From assembly GCF_002288925.2 (NCBI RefSeq), contig NW_022098021.1, positions 32,149,484-32,213,483 of the forward strand: a DNA stretch of 64,000 nt, read 5' to 3'. The position numbers and the translations under genes were made by a program. The notes under the pieces are model-generated. The model saw nothing but the letters and a program-made list of their open reading frames with translations, was not told the DNA's origin and ran no database searches. The DNA is from Delphinapterus leucas (taxonomy: Eukaryota > Chordata > Mammalia > Artiodactyla > Monodontidae). Below, piece after piece: positions 1 through 12,027 of the stretch; position 1 is the first letter of the stretch, and each line of letters starts with the position of its first letter.

Positions 1-32
1 GTTTTTATCCTTCAATTTGTTAATATGGTTTA

Positions 33-548
33 TCACATTGATTGATTTGAATATACTGAAGAATCCTTACATTCCTGGATAAACCCCACTTGATCATGGT
101 GTAAGATCCTTTTAATGTGCTGTTGCATTCTGTTTGCTAGTATTTTGTTGACAATTTTTGCATGTATGTTCATCAGTGATATTTGCCTGTAGTTTTCTTT
201 CTTAGTGGCATCTTTGTCTGGTTTTGGTATCACAATGATGGTGGCCTCATAGAATGAGTTTGGAAGTGTTCCTCCCTCTGCTATATTTTGGAAGAGTTTG
301 AGAAGGATTGGTACTAGCTCTTCTCTAAATGTTTGATAGAATTCGCCTGTGAAGCCATCTGGTCCTGGGCTTTTGTTTGTTGGAAGATTTCCAATCACAG
401 TCTCAATTTCAGTGCTTGTGATTGGTCTGTTTACATTTTCTATTTCTTCTTGGTTCAGTCTCAGAAGGTTGTGCTTTTCTAAGAATTTGTCCATTTCTTC
501 CAGGTTGTCCATTTTATTGGCATATAGTTGCTTGAGGTAATCTCTCAT
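33..548 (-). pseudogene. L1 ORF2 fragment, N-terminal part of reverse transcriptase
   Basis: This is an open stretch of 171 codons from L1 ORF2. It has the conserved [14 protein letters not shown] block near residues 58-71, then IPKPDKD, and [16 protein letters not shown], the finger and palm-entry region of LINE reverse transcriptases. The YxDD-type catalytic box lies further downstream, outside the window. It is separated from the endonuclease frame at 933-1778 by about 380 bp that no longer reads through, including an expanded poly-T run near 630-640. It is therefore a broken LINE gene and not a host gene. Confidence 0.9.
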
Positions 549-932
549 GATCCTTTGTATTTCTGCAGTGTCACTTGTTACTTCTCCTTTTTCATTTCTA
601 ATTCTATTGGTTTGAGTCTTCTCCCTTTTTTTTTTTTTTGATGAGTCTAGCTAACGGTTTATCCATTTTATTTGTCTTCTCAAAGAACCAGCTTTTAGTT
701 TTATTGATCTTTACTATTGTTTCCTTCATTTCTTTTTCATTTATTTCTGATCTGATCTTTATGATTTCTTTCCTTCTGCTAACTTTGGGGTTTTTGCTCT
801 TCTTCCTCTAATTGTTTTAGGTGTAAGTTTAGGTTGTTTATTTGGGATGTTTCTTGTTTCGTGAGGTAGGATTGTCTTGCTATAAACTTCCCACTTAGAA
901 CTGCTTTTCTGCATCCCATAGGTTTTGGGTCA

Positions 933-1778
933 TCATGTTTTCACTGTCATTTTTTCTAGGCATTTTTTGATTTCCTCTTTGACTTCTTCAGTAATCTCTT
1001 GGTTATTTAATAACATATTGTTTAGCCTCCATGTGTTTGTATTTTTTACAGTTTTTTTTTTCCTGTATTTGATATGTAGTCTCATAGCATTGTGGTCGGA
1101 AAAGATATTTGATACGATTTCAATTTTCTTAAATTTACCAAGGCTTGATTTGTGACCCAAGATATGATCTGTCTTTGAGAATGTTCCATGAGCACCTGAG
1201 AAGAAAGTGTATTCTGTTGTTTTTGGATGGAATGTCCTATAAACACCAATTAAGTCCATCTTGTGTAATGTATCATTTAAAGCTTGTGTTTCCTTACTTA
1301 TTTTCATTTTGGTTGATCTCTCCTTTGGTGAAAGTGGGGTGTTGAAGTCCCCTACTATGACTGTGTTACTCTCTACTTCCCCTTTTATGGCTGTTAGCAT
1401 TTGCCTTAGGTATTGAGGTGCTCCTATGTTGGGTGCATAAATATTTACAATTGTTATATCTTCTTCTTGGGTTGATCCCTTGATCATTATGTACTGTCCT
1501 TCTTTGTCTCTTGTAGTAGTCTTTATTTTAAAGTCTATTTTGTCTGATATGAGAATTGCTACTCCAGCTTTCTTTTGATTTCCATTTACATGGAATATCT
1601 TTTTCCATCCCCTCATTTTCAGTCTGTATGTGTCCCTAGGTCTGAAGTGGATCTCTTGTAGACAGCATATATACAGGATTTGTTTTTGTATCCATTCAGC
1701 CAGTCTCTGTCTTTTATTGGTAGCATTTAATCCATTTATATTTAAGGTAATTATCGATATGTATGTTCCTATTAACAT
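933..1778 (-). pseudogene. L1 ORF2 fragment, APE-like endonuclease domain
   Basis: A 281-codon open stretch begins at the usual ORF2 start (MLIGTYISIITLNINGLN). It covers the whole apurinic/apyrimidinic-type endonuclease domain, which nicks target DNA during target-primed reverse transcription. Visible active-site elements are the Asn of TLNINGLN, the Glu of CLQEIHF (usually QETH), the GDFN motif near residue 143 and the SDHN motif near residue 225. The frame ends shortly after the domain with EEIKKCLEKMTVKT, where the linker to the reverse transcriptase is lost. The domain keeps its catalytic residues but sits in a disabled element. Confidence 0.92.
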
Positions 1779-2147
1779 TTTCTAAATCCTTTTGGGTTTG
1801 TTGTTGTAGGTATTTTCCTTTTCTTGTGTTTCCTGCCTAGAGAAGTTCCTTTAGCATTTGTTTTAGAGCTGATTTGGTGGTGCTGAATTCTCTTAGCTTT
1901 TGCTTCTCTGTAAAGATTTAATTTCTCCGTCGAATCTGAATGAGACCTTTGCTGTGTAGAGTAATCTTGGTTGTAAATTGTTCCCTTTCATCACTTTAAA
2001 TGTGTCCTGCCACTCCCTTCTGGCTTGCAGAGTTTCTGCTGAAAGATCAGCTGTTAATCTTATGGGGATTCCTTTGTATGTTATTTGTTGCTTTTCCCTT
2101 GCTGCTTTTAATATTTTTTTCTTTGTATTTAATTTTTGGTAGTTTGA

Positions 2148-2729
2148 TTATTTGTGTCTCAGTGTGTTTCTCTTTGGGTTTATCCTGTATGGGTCTCTCT
2201 GTGCTTCCTGGACTTGATTGACTATTTCCTTTCCCATATTAGAGAATTTTTCAACTATAATCTCTTCAAATATTTTCTCAGTCCGTTTCATTTTCTCTTC
2301 TTCTTTCTGGACCCCTATAATTTGAATGTTGGTACATTTAATGTTGTCCCAGATGTCTCTGAGGCTGTCCTCAATTCTTTTCATTCTTTTTTATTTATTC
2401 TGCTCTGTGGTAGTTCTTTCCACTACTTTATCTTCCAGGTCACTTATCCGTTCTTCTGCCTCAGTTATTCTGCTCTTGATTCCTTCTAGTGAACTTTTAA
2501 TTTCATGTATTGTGTTGTTCATCATTGTTTGTTTGCTCTTTAGCTCTTCTAGGTCCTTGTTAAACATTTCTTGCCTTTTTTCCATTCTATTTTGAAGATT
2601 TTGGATCTTCTTTACTATTATTACTCTGAATTCTTTTCCAGGTAGGCTGCCTATTTCTTCTTCATTTGTTTGGTCTAGTGGGTTTTTACCTTGCTCCTTC
2701 ATCTGCTGTGTTTTCCCCTGTCTTCTCAT
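2148..2729 (-). pseudogene. L1 ORF1 remnant (coiled-coil RNA-binding protein)
   Basis: The codons at 2729-2394 encode a Lys/Glu-rich coiled coil (EMFNKDLEELKSKQ, ITEAEERISDLEDK), the trimerisation region of L1 ORF1p. An in-frame TAA at 2391-2393 follows EQNK. The same frame reopens at 2384 with MKRIEDSLRDIWDNIKCTN and runs into the RNA-recognition fold before a second stop at 2148. The C-terminal domain, expected at about 1800-2147, is only traceable in pieces. ORF1p normally coats L1 RNA; here it is interrupted by at least two stops. Confidence 0.88.
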
Positions 2730-3366
2730 TTTCCTTAACTTACTGTGTTTGAGGTCTCCCTTTTGCAGACTGCAGGTTTGTAGTTCCCATTGTTTTTGAT
2801 CTGCCCCCAGTGGCTGTTCCCAGTGGTTAAGGTTGGTTCAGTGGATTGTGTAGGCTTCCTGGTGGAGGGGACTAGTACCTGTGTCCTTGTGGATTACCCT
2901 GGATTTTGTCTTTCTGGTGGGCAGGACCACGTCCGGTGGTGTGTTTTGGGGTGCCTGTGACCTTATTATGATTTTAGGCAGTGTTTCTGCTAATGAGTGG
3001 AGTTATGTTCCTGTCTTGCTAGTTGTTTGGCATGTGATGTCCAGCACTGTAGCTTGCTGGTCATTGTGTGGAGCTGGGTTTTAGCATTTAGATGGAGATC
3101 TCTGGGAGAGGTTTCACCATTTGATATTACGTGGAGCCAGGAGGTTTCTGGTGGACCAATGTCCTGAACTCGGCTCTCTCACCTCAGAGGCACAGGCCTG
3201 ACACCTGGCCAGAACATCAAGACCCTGTGCCTTCTTTGTCTCCACCATCTTCTTGTGGCGCTGTCACCAGGGAGAGCCCTGTTGTTAAGCTAGGTCTCAG
3301 TGTCCTTACCCTGACATCTTTGATTCTCTGTGAGGTTAGGTTAGTCAATTCATATACTGTAAGGTA
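2730..3366 (-). promoter_or_regulatory. L1 5'UTR
   Basis: This GC-richer non-coding stretch lies between the ORF1 start and the next LTR and fits a LINE 5'UTR, which holds the internal RNA polymerase II promoter. No tandem monomers are seen. Its exact 5' end against the LTR at 3368 was placed by the LTR edge. Confidence 0.6.
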
Positions 3367-3367
3367 T

Positions 3368-3831
3368 TGTGATGGTTAATTTTATGTGCCAATGTAGCTA
3401 GGCTATCGTGTCCACCTGTTTGGTCAAAACTAATCCAGATGATGTAGTGAAGATATTTTTTATAGATGTGATTAACACTTACAACCAGTTGGCTTTAAGT
3501 AAAGGAGGTTATCCTCAATAAGGTAAGTGGGCCTTATTCAGTCATTTGAAGGCCTTAAGAGAAAAACTATGGTTTCTCAGAGAAAAAGTAATTTCGCCTC
3601 AAGACTATAACAGAGAAACCCTGCCTGAGTGTTCAGTCTTCTAGACCACCCTACCAGTTTTGGACTCAAGACTCCAATTCCTACCTGAGTTTTCAGTATA
3701 CCAACCTGTCCTATAGATTTAAAACTTGCCCCTACAATCTTATAAGACAGTTCCTTAAAAAAAAGAAAAAAGAAAAAAAAATATATATATATTTCCTGAA
3801 GGTTCTAGTTCTCTGAAGAACCCTGACTAAG
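3368..3831 (+). repeat. Solo ERVL-type LTR (MLT2-like)
   Basis: It begins TGTGATGGTTAATTTTATG and ends in CTCTGAAGAACCCTGACTAAG, the ends seen in mammalian MLT2-type LTRs of the ERVL group. An A-rich and TA-rich tract at about 3755-3793 sits where the polyadenylation region lies in this family. No internal retroviral genes are adjacent, so it is a solo LTR. A second, truncated member is at 59412-59620. Confidence 0.8.
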
Positions 3832-3959
3832 TGACAGGAAATAATTTGTAAATTTTAAATACAGTGTTTCTCAATCATTTGGCCTAGATGAAAGCACTAA
3901 ACACAATCAAAATCAGGTATGTAGAAGAGTAACATAAGCAACATGAAAAAATTGATCTG

Positions 3960-4181
3960 GGGCTTCCCTGGTGGTGCAGTGGCTGAGAGTCCGACTGCCA
4001 ATGCAGGGGACGTGGGTTCGTGCCCCAGTCCAGGAAGATCCCGCATGCCATGGAGCAGCTGGGCCCATGAGCCATGGCTGCTGAGCCTGCGTGTCCAGAG
4101 CCTGTGCTCTGCAACGGGAGAGGCCTCGTCAGTGAGAGGCCTGCATACTGCAACAAAACAAAACAAAACAAAACAACAACA
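3960..4181 (+). mobile_element. tRNA-derived SINE, CHR-2 type
   Basis: The head has box A- and box B-like sequence (GGGTTCGTGCCCC type), and the body holds the GGGCCCATGAGCCATGG block of cetacean CHR-2 SINEs, with a CAAAA-rich tail. A perfect 14-bp TSD, AAAAAATTGATCTG, is at 3946-3959 and 4182-4195. It is not a functional tRNA gene, because the tRNA fold is decayed and fused to a SINE body. Confidence 0.95.
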
Positions 4182-4198
4182 AAAAAATTGATCTGCCC

Positions 4199-4308
4199 CC
4201 AGATTGACCTTGGACTTCTGAACCTTCCGAATTATGAGAAATAAATTCCTGTTGTTTATAAGCCACCCAGTCTGTGGCATTTTTTAATAGCAGCCTGAGA
4301 AGTCTAAG
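4199..4308 (+). repeat. 3' end of an MLT1-like LTR (ERVL-MaLR)
   Basis: The sequence contains the family's GACCTTGGACTTC and GCCACCCAGTCTGTGG blocks and ends in GCAGCCTGAGAAGTCTAAG. Only the 3' end is recognised; the CHR-2 SINE inserted just upstream. Confidence 0.75.
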
Positions 4309-4353
4309 GTAAAAGACAAAGAACTACAAGACAGACAGAAAACAATTAACAAA

Positions 4354-4727
4354 ATGACAATAGTAAATCCTTTCCTATCAATAATTACTATAAATGTAAA
4401 TGGATTAAACTCCCCAATCAAAATACATAGAAAGGCTGAATTAATTAAAAAGCAACAAACAAAATCGTATGTGCTGTCTACAATGATTCATTCTACATTT
4501 AAGGATACACATTGGCTTAAAATGAAAGGATGGAAAACATATTATGTGCAAATGGTAACCAAAAGAAATCAAGAGTGGGCATAATTATATCAGACAAAAT
4601 AGATTTTAAGTCAAAAACTGTCAAAAGAGACAAAGATAAAACATTATATAATGATAAAAGGGTCAATTCACAAGAAGATATAACAATTATAGCTCAACAT
4701 CAGAGGTATATATACCTAAATACATAA
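4354..4727 (+). pseudogene. L1 ORF2 remnant, endonuclease N-terminus
   Basis: Two overlapping frames (4354-4584 and 4530-4727) together spell the start of the L1 endonuclease: ITINVNGLN, then KMKGWK, then a shift to ISDKIDFKSK. The usual CLQETH catalytic Glu block has decayed to VLSTMIHSTF, so the active-site Glu is lost. This is a dead copy. Confidence 0.85.
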
Positions 4728-4880
4728 AGCAAACATTGACAGAACTGGAGAGAGAAATAGACAGCAACACAATAATTGTAGGAGTTGTCCATACCCCACT
4801 TTCAATAATGGATAAAATATCCAAACAGTAGATGAATTAGGAAACAAAAATTTGACTAAAACTAAAGGTCAAATTGTCCT

Positions 4881-5240
4881 GGGACTTCCCTTGTGGCACA
4901 GTGGTTAAGAATCTGCCTGCCAGTGCAGGGGATGCAGGTTCGATCCCTGCTCTGAGAAGATCTCACATGCTATGGAGCAACTAAGCCTGTGTGCCACAAC
5001 TACTGAGCCTGCGCTCTAGAACCCACAAGCCACAACTACTGAGCCCGTGTGCCGCAACTACTGAAGCCCGCATGCCTAGAGCCCGTGCTCTGCAATGAGA
5101 GAAGCCACCGCAATGAGAAGCCTGTGCACCACAACAAAGAGTAGCCCACACCTGCTGCAACTAGAGAAAGCCTGCATGCAGCAACAAAGACCCAATGCAG
5201 CCAAAAATAAATAAATAAAATAAATAAATTTATTTTAAAA
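4881..5240 (+). mobile_element. tRNA-derived SINE, CHR-1 type
   Basis: It opens with GGGACTTCCCTTGTGGCAC and has a box-B-like GGTTCGATCCCTG, then the long body with repeated CACAACTACTGAGCC units and CCCAATGCAGCC before an AAATAAATAAAT tail. This is the longer CHR-1 form. It splits the endonuclease region of the L1. No convincing TSD was identified. Confidence 0.9.
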
Positions 5241-6427
5241 AGAAAAAATATATCAAATGCCCCTAACAGGTATATATAGAACGCTCCACCCAACAGCAGC
5301 AAAATACATGTTCTTCTCAAGCACACATGGAGCACTTCTAGGACAGATCACATGTTAAGTCACAAAACAAGTCTTAACAAATTTAAGAAAATTGAAATCG
5401 TACCAAGTATCTTTCCAGCCACAATGGAAATCAATAACAGAAAGAAAACTGGAAAATTTGCCATATGTGGAAATTAAACTACATACTCTCGCACAGTGGA
5501 ACAAAAAAGAAATCAAAAGGGAAATTAGAAAATATCTCAAGACAAACAAAACACACAACATACCAAAACTTATGAGATGTAGCAAAAGCAGTACTAAGAG
5601 GGAAGTTTATAGGGATAAAAGTCTATATTAAAAGAGAAAAAAAAAATCTCAAGTAAACAACACAACTTTACAACTCAGAGAATTAGAAAAAGAAGAACAA
5701 ACTGAGCCCAAAGTTGGCAGACGATAAGTAATACTAAAGATTAGAGCAGAAATGGAAAGTGGAAAAACAACAGAAAAAGTCAACAAAAATGAGTCCATTT
5801 TTTGAAATGATGAACAAAATTGACAAACCTTTAGCTAAACTGACCAAGAAAAAGAGAGAAGATTCAAATAAATAAAATCAGAAATGAAAGGAGTTAATAA
5901 CTGATGCCACAGAAATAAAAAGGATGATGAGACAACTATAAACAATTATACTCCAACAAATTGGATGACCTTGAAGAAATGGTTAAATTCCTAGAAACAT
6001 ACAATCTACCAACACTGACTCATGAAGAAATAGAACATCAAATAGGCCCATAATTAGTAAGAAGATTGAATCAGTAATCAAGACCCTCCCATCAAAGAAA
6101 AGCCCAAGACCAGATGACTTCACTGGTAAATTCTACCAAACATTTAAAGAAGAATTCTACCAAACATTTAACACCAATTTTTCTCAAATTCTTCAAAAAA
6201 ATTGAAGAGAAGGAAACACTTCTAAACTCATTTTATCAGGCCAGCTAATGCTGATACTAAAGCCAGAAAAAACACTATAAAGTCAATATTCCTGATGAAT
6301 ATAGGTTTAAAAAAATCCTCAACAAAATAGTAGCATACAAAATTCAACACACCTTACAAGGATCATACATTATGACCAAGTAGGATTTATCCCTGGATGT
6401 TCATGTTCAACATATGAAAATAAATCT

Positions 6428-6904
6428 ATGTGGGTGATACATCACATTAACAGAATAAAGAATAAAAATTACATGATCAGCTTTATAGACACAGAAAAAG
6501 TATTTGATAAAATTCAACACTCTTTCATCATGAAAAGACTCAACAAACTAGGAATAGAAAGATTATACCTCAACATTATAAAGGCCATACATGAAAAACA
6601 CACAGCTAACATCATACTCAACAATGAAAAGCTCAAAGCTTTTCTTCTGAGATCAGGGACAAAACAAGGATTCCCACTCTCTCTGTTTCTATTCAACATA
6701 GTACTGGAAGTCCTAGCTAAAACAATTAGTCAAGAAAAACAAATAAAAGGTAGCCAAATCAGAAAGGAAGAAGTAAATTTATCTCTGCTCACAGATGACA
6801 TAATGTTATATATAGAAAACCCTAAAGATTCCACACATACACACAAAAAGTTAGGACTAATAAATGAATACAGAAAACATGTAAGCTACAAAATCAACAA
6901 ATAA
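6428..6904 (+). pseudogene. L1 ORF2 remnant, reverse transcriptase palm
   Basis: This 158-codon open stretch shows DTEKVFDKIQH, RSGTKQGFPLS and [10 protein letters not shown], the central palm motifs of LINE reverse transcriptase. The catalytic box reads LTDDIML where active copies have FADDMIL, so the two aspartates remain but their neighbours changed. Frames on both sides are broken. Reverse transcriptase normally copies L1 RNA at the nicked target; this copy cannot. Confidence 0.9.
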
Positions 6905-8735
6905 AAATCAGTTGCATTTCTATACACTAGCAATGCATAATCCAAAAGGAAATTAAGAAAACAATTCTAGTAACAATAGCATCAAAATGAATAAAATACT
7001 TGGGAATAAACTTAAGCAAGGAGGTGGAAAACCTGTACACTGAAACCTACAAAACATTGCTGAAATAAATTAAAGAAAACACAAATAAATTGAAAGCCCT
7101 CCCACGTTCATTGACTGGCAGATTTAACGTTATTAAAATGTCCATACTACCCAAAGTGATCTACAGATTCAATTCAATCCCTATCAAAACCCAATAGTAT
7201 TTTTTACAGAAATAGGAAGAAAAATCCTAAAATGTATATGAAACCACAAAAGACTCTAAATAGCCAAAATAATCTTAAGAAAGAGTAAAGCTGAAGGCCT
7301 CACACTTTTTGATTTCAAAACATATCACAAAGCTACAGTAATTAATACAATATGGTACTAGCAGATAGACAGACATATAGATGAATGGAACAGAATAGAG
7401 AGTCCAGAAATAAACCCATGAATATATGATCAACTGATCTTCAACAATGATGCCAAGAATACTCAATGGAGATTGCATTATTTCTTCAAATGGTGTTGAA
7501 AAACTGGATAACCACACACAAAAGAATGAAATGGGACCTTTATCTTATACCATACACAAAAATCAATTCAAAATGGATTAAAGGCTTAAATGTAAGATCT
7601 AAACTCATAAAACTCGTAGAAGAAAACATAGGGGCAAACTTCTTGATGTTGGTCTTGGCAATGGATATGACACCAAAAACACAGAAAACAAAAGCAAAAA
7701 TAAATAAGTGGTACTATATCAAACAAAAAAGCTCTGCAAAGTAAACAAAACAATCAAAAGGGTAAAAAGGCAATCCATGGAATGGGAGAAAATATTTGCA
7801 AACCGTATATCTCCAAAGGGATTAACACCCAGAATACTTGAAGAACTCCTATAAGTCAATAGGAAAAAATAATAATAACCTGATTTTAAAATGGGCAAAA
7901 GATTTAAATTAAAGAAGACATACATATAGCTAACAGGTATATGAAAGATGTTCAACATCACTAATCATCAGAGAAATGCAAATCAAAACCACAATGAGAT
8001 ATCACTTCATACCTATTAGGATGGCCATTATAAAAATAAATAAATAAATAAAACAGAAAATAGCAAGTATGAGTCAGGATGTGGAGAAATTGGAACCCCT
8101 ACACATTGTAGTAGGAATGTAAAATGGTGTAGCCACTATGGAGAACAGTATGGATGTTCTTTAAAAAATTAAAAATAGAACTACTATATGATCCAGCAAC
8201 CACTTCTGGGCATTTATCCCCCACAAAGAAGCTAAACTCAGAATATCCAAGAGATGTATGCACTCTCATATTTACTACAGCATTGTTTATAAACCTTCTA
8301 GACAAGAGGTAGAAACAACCTAAATGTCCTTTGACTGATGAATGAATGAAGATAATGTGGTATATACATACAATGGAATATTATTCAGCCTTAAAAAGAA
8401 AGGAAATCCTGTCCTATGCTACAACATGGATGAAATTTGAGGACTTTATGCTAATTGAAATAAGCTCCAGAAGGATATATACTGCATGATTCCACTTATA
8501 TGAAGTATCTAAAGCAGTCAAACAAAGCAGAAAGTAGAATGGTGGTTTCAGGGCTGGGGGAAGAGGGAAACTGGGAATTGTTGTTCAATAAGTGTAATGT
8601 TTCAGTCATGCAAAATGAAAAAATTCTAGTGATCTGCTGTATGACATTGTGCTTATAATTACCAATACTGTAATGTACACTTAAAAATTTAAGATTACGT
8701 CTTGTGTATTTTTTACAATTTTTTTTAAAGGTAGG

Positions 8736-9238
8736 TATATGTTAAAATTGAAAGTAAAAGCGAAATAGTGAAAGGAATTATAAGAAGTGTAATTTTTGCC
8801 TCTAGACCTATGGCCAGCCACAGTCAAAACCATGTATAGTTTTGTTTTTTGAAATATATTCCATAATTTTCCAAGGCAACTCCCTCCTTTGTCCTTAGGA
8901 AATCTTTCTTTAAAATTCTTAACTCTGTCATGAGATACGGCATTTGTGTCTTGCCCTAAGTCTAAATGTTTTATTCCATACTTGTCCATGCCCTTAGGAT
9001 TCTCTGTGTGCCTTTTCTTCCCTGTACTATAAAATTTTTTAAATGACTCTGAGACTTTACCATGCTATAAACCACTAAAATTCCTTGGTATTGACCAACA
9101 GATTGACGATCCTTAAACGTCACTATGAAATAACCAATTCAGTCAGCAAGGTAGTTATCAGATTTTATTCTCTTGGCTATGCTTTTCACTTTGTTACCTA
9201 GCCCTTGCCTTTCAAAATGCCTAAAATTAGGTTTAGCT
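8736..9238. other. No gene seen
   Basis: AT-rich, apparently unique sequence after the L1 3' end. No repeat, exon or RNA gene was recognised. Confidence 0.5.
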
Positions 9239-9437
9239 TACCTGTGCTAGCTACATGTGGCTAGTTATATCTAAATTTAAATGATTTAAAATTATATACA
9301 ATTGAAAATTCCATTTTCTAGTCACACTAGCCACATTTCAAGTGCTCAGTAGCCACATGTGGCTAGTTGCTACTGTGTTGAGCAGTGCAGATATAGAACA
9401 TTATCATTACAGAAAGTTCTATTGGACAGTGCTGTTC
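9239..9437 (-). mobile_element. Non-autonomous hAT-Charlie-type DNA transposon
   Basis: The right end reads AGTTCTATTGGACAGTGCTG and the body has repeated GCCACATGTGGCTAG palindromes, a well-known mammalian MITE layout (MER3/MER33-like group). The left terminal repeat is decayed, so the exact family is not assigned. It has no coding capacity. Confidence 0.7.
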
Positions 9438-10814
9438 TAGATCCTTCCTTCACCCTCCAAAAACCCCACCCTTAGTTGGCATATTAGCAGAACACTTAGC
9501 CTCTAAATAAAGTTCACTTGTCTCATCTGAAAAGTGAGAATAGCACTTTTCTGATTCAAGAAAGAGGACTGACCCAGATTATTCTGATGTTTCTTACTAG
9601 TCTGATAGTCTCATTTCTGCAAACCCACTAAGACTTGACCCTTGGTCAAGAAAATAACTCCATTATAATAATGTTTCTCCGGAAAAAAATCAAATTTGAA
9701 TTACATCATCTCAACTCACAGCCTCTTTGCCAAGAATATAACCTACTTAAGTGTAGGAACTGCATTCCAACTTCACGAATTCCTTATTCAGTCCAATATG
9801 GCAGGTGGTACTTAAATCGTATTTTTTCACACCCCAAGGGGCCTTGAAAACCCTGTGGTAAGAGAACCAGCCTCTCTATGAAGGGTCACAGCATCCCTAT
9901 AAGAAGACATCTGGGAAGCAGAAAATTCATTTAAAAATGCAAACTACATAGTCCTGTAAGTAATTAATTGGGGAACATAAGTTGTATTTGAAATAAAATT
10001 GAACCTTTGATTACATTTAATGTCTGGTGGATGATTAATGTTTAAAGTGTTTGTTGTTTACTAAACAAGGAATTTGTCTTTTCTTACCATCTGAAAAATC
10101 TTGTTTAAAACACGTAGTTTCAGAGATATGATCATTTCTTTGGCACTTACTGGACTGTTAAATTGAATTCATGCTGTCCTTCCACATTTCCCAGCCTACG
10201 CAAGAAGTATGAAAATGGGAACAGATGAGCAAAGCCTGGACATGTTTCCATATCCACTGTGTTAACGTTTATTGATGCAAGTCAGCCCTGCACACAGATC
10301 TACCACCTGGACCAAGATAAATGGTGAACAGTGTACTTGTTGCTTGGGCAAATTCACTTCCACATCCAAAACAGAAGTTTCCTAACTTGGAATGTTATTC
10401 ACTATCACTGCAAACTTTATTGAGATCATCATTTTATCCTAGAAACCATTTTATATCAAAAACCCAGATATGGTTGAAAGACAATAGTTCCCAGCGCAGG
10501 ATATAATAGGAAAGGTTATCAAACCACCCTTCCTTCTTTGCCTCAAATAGTCATCTTTGCTCTAGGGTTTCCTGAGCAGGGAAAATGAACTGGGGGAGGA
10601 CTGGGTAATTCTCTCCATCCTTCCATTAACCTTCCCAGTCTTCTATGGTGCCAACTCAACTTGTTGTGTTATTCTTGGCTTCCTGCCTCCTGAAGAACCT
10701 GAAAAAAAAAAAAGCCCCTCTCTCATCCCCAAGTTTTAATAGTTGAGATGTGATCAATAAACGTGGATGATGGACTTCAAGTACTGAAAGATTGACCGGT
10801 GATGTCCAAAAGCT
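9438..10814. other. No gene seen
   Basis: Apparently unique sequence. Short open frames at 9635-9847 and 10321-10506 show no recognisable domain or splice context. Confidence 0.45.
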
Positions 10815-11035
10815 GATTGTAATAACACCCACCACTATTTGTTATGGGGCCAAGCAGTTTATACACATCCTTCTATTTAATATCAATAATCTTTCAGGTG
10901 GGTATGATTTACTGTATTATGAGATGAGGAAAATGAGACTCAAATTGGCTAAATATTGTGTTCAAGATAACAAAGCTAACACATTGCAGTGACAAAATTA
11001 GAGCCCAGGTCACTATGATTCAAAAAGCTTGTTCA
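10815..11035 (-). repeat. MIR SINE (minus strand)
   Basis: Antisense MIR core features are visible: CACATCCTTCTATTTAAT, then GAGATGAGGAAAATGAGACTC and TTAGAGCCCAGGTC. It is old and diverged. Confidence 0.75.
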
Positions 11036-11524
11036 TTAATATTGCCCAGCTAGGAATGTCCTCCCAGACTCTAGGCATGGACTACCAATTCTCCCATCAT
11101 GCTGCCTGAAACTGAAAAAGTGGCATATCTCATCATTCTTTGGGCAGGGCAAGGTAAGGCTAATTTTAGAAGTCTAATGAGAAAGAATTAAGGTACATCC
11201 TGTTAGACAGTCAACATAAGTGGCTCTCATTAGCACAAGGAAAAACCAGTTTGTATGGTCAGCAAAGGAAGCAGCCTCAGCTTTCTTTTGTGATTCTCAG
11301 CTGGTTGCCCCTTTAAGTAGCTTAGCCCACATAGTCACATTCGTAGATCCTCTAAATCAAAACCTTTTTTAAAAACACCCATTATTTGGTAGTAATGATT
11401 CCTAACTCCCAAAGAGTAAGACATACCCTCTCAGGAAAGAACACTGAAGAGGTTTCTCTGAATGCTGGTGAGTTTCAGCTTTTCAAGAGAAAGCCATCTA
11501 GAAGAGTGATTTTACACAATTTGT
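11036..11524. other. No gene seen
   Basis: No recognisable feature. Confidence 0.45.
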
Positions 11525-12027
11525 GAATTTTATTCAATTCCAGCAAACTTTTATTGGCACCTGCTCTACATGGGAATTGTGCAAAATGCTGCAGAAGAAG
11601 CAGAGAGGTGTAGAATGAGATTGTTGTCCACTGGAGTTTCACGGTTCATTGAGAAAGACAGATACACACCCAATATGTATAATCTGGCAGACAGTAGTTA
11701 AGCTGCAAAATCAATCTCCAGCTAAAATGCAAGAGGAGAGTAGGAGAGGAAAAGAGTGATTCTAACGATAGGCAGGGTAGAGACAAGTCTGAGAAGGGAT
11801 TGTAGAGATGCGGGCTCTTTGGGTAAATAAAGGCAAGTAAGACATGGATAGGAACTAACATCCCAGAAGCATAGAAGAAAGCATGTATGCATCTGAGAAA
11901 TAGTAATAGCCTGGGAAGGCCAAACAGTAGAGTGACTGTGGGGAATCAAGAATATTAAGGGCAATCAGCCTGGGAAGATGTTGGAAGCCAAGTGTATTGC
12001 CATAATTGTCAGGCTCCCCCTGTAGAC

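Larger units (their letters stand above)
1..3366 (-). mobile_element. L1 LINE, 5' part of a minus-strand copy cut by the window edge
   Basis: Read on the minus strand, the order is 5'UTR (about 3366-2730), ORF1 (2729 to about 1800), ORF2 endonuclease (1778 to about 1050) and the start of the reverse transcriptase (548-1). The 3' half lies outside the window. Its 5'UTR does not resemble that of the two full-length copies at 15042-20533 and 32560-38409, so it belongs to another L1 subfamily. Both ORFs carry stops or frame breaks, so the copy is dead. The left TSD cannot be checked. Confidence 0.93.
4309..8735 (+). mobile_element. Old L1 (L1M-like), mostly ORF2 and 3'UTR
   Basis: The plus strand shows the ORF2 start near 4354, endonuclease to about 5400, reverse transcriptase at about 6000-7050, the C-terminal segment to about 8400, and a 3' end with the AATGTACACTTAAAAATTTAAG motif near 8670-8695 typical of older eutherian L1M elements. 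The reading frame is broken many times, more than in the full-length copies, so it is older. It lacks most of ORF1 and the 5'UTR, so it is 5'-truncated. A CHR-1 SINE is inserted at 4881. Confidence 0.9.
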
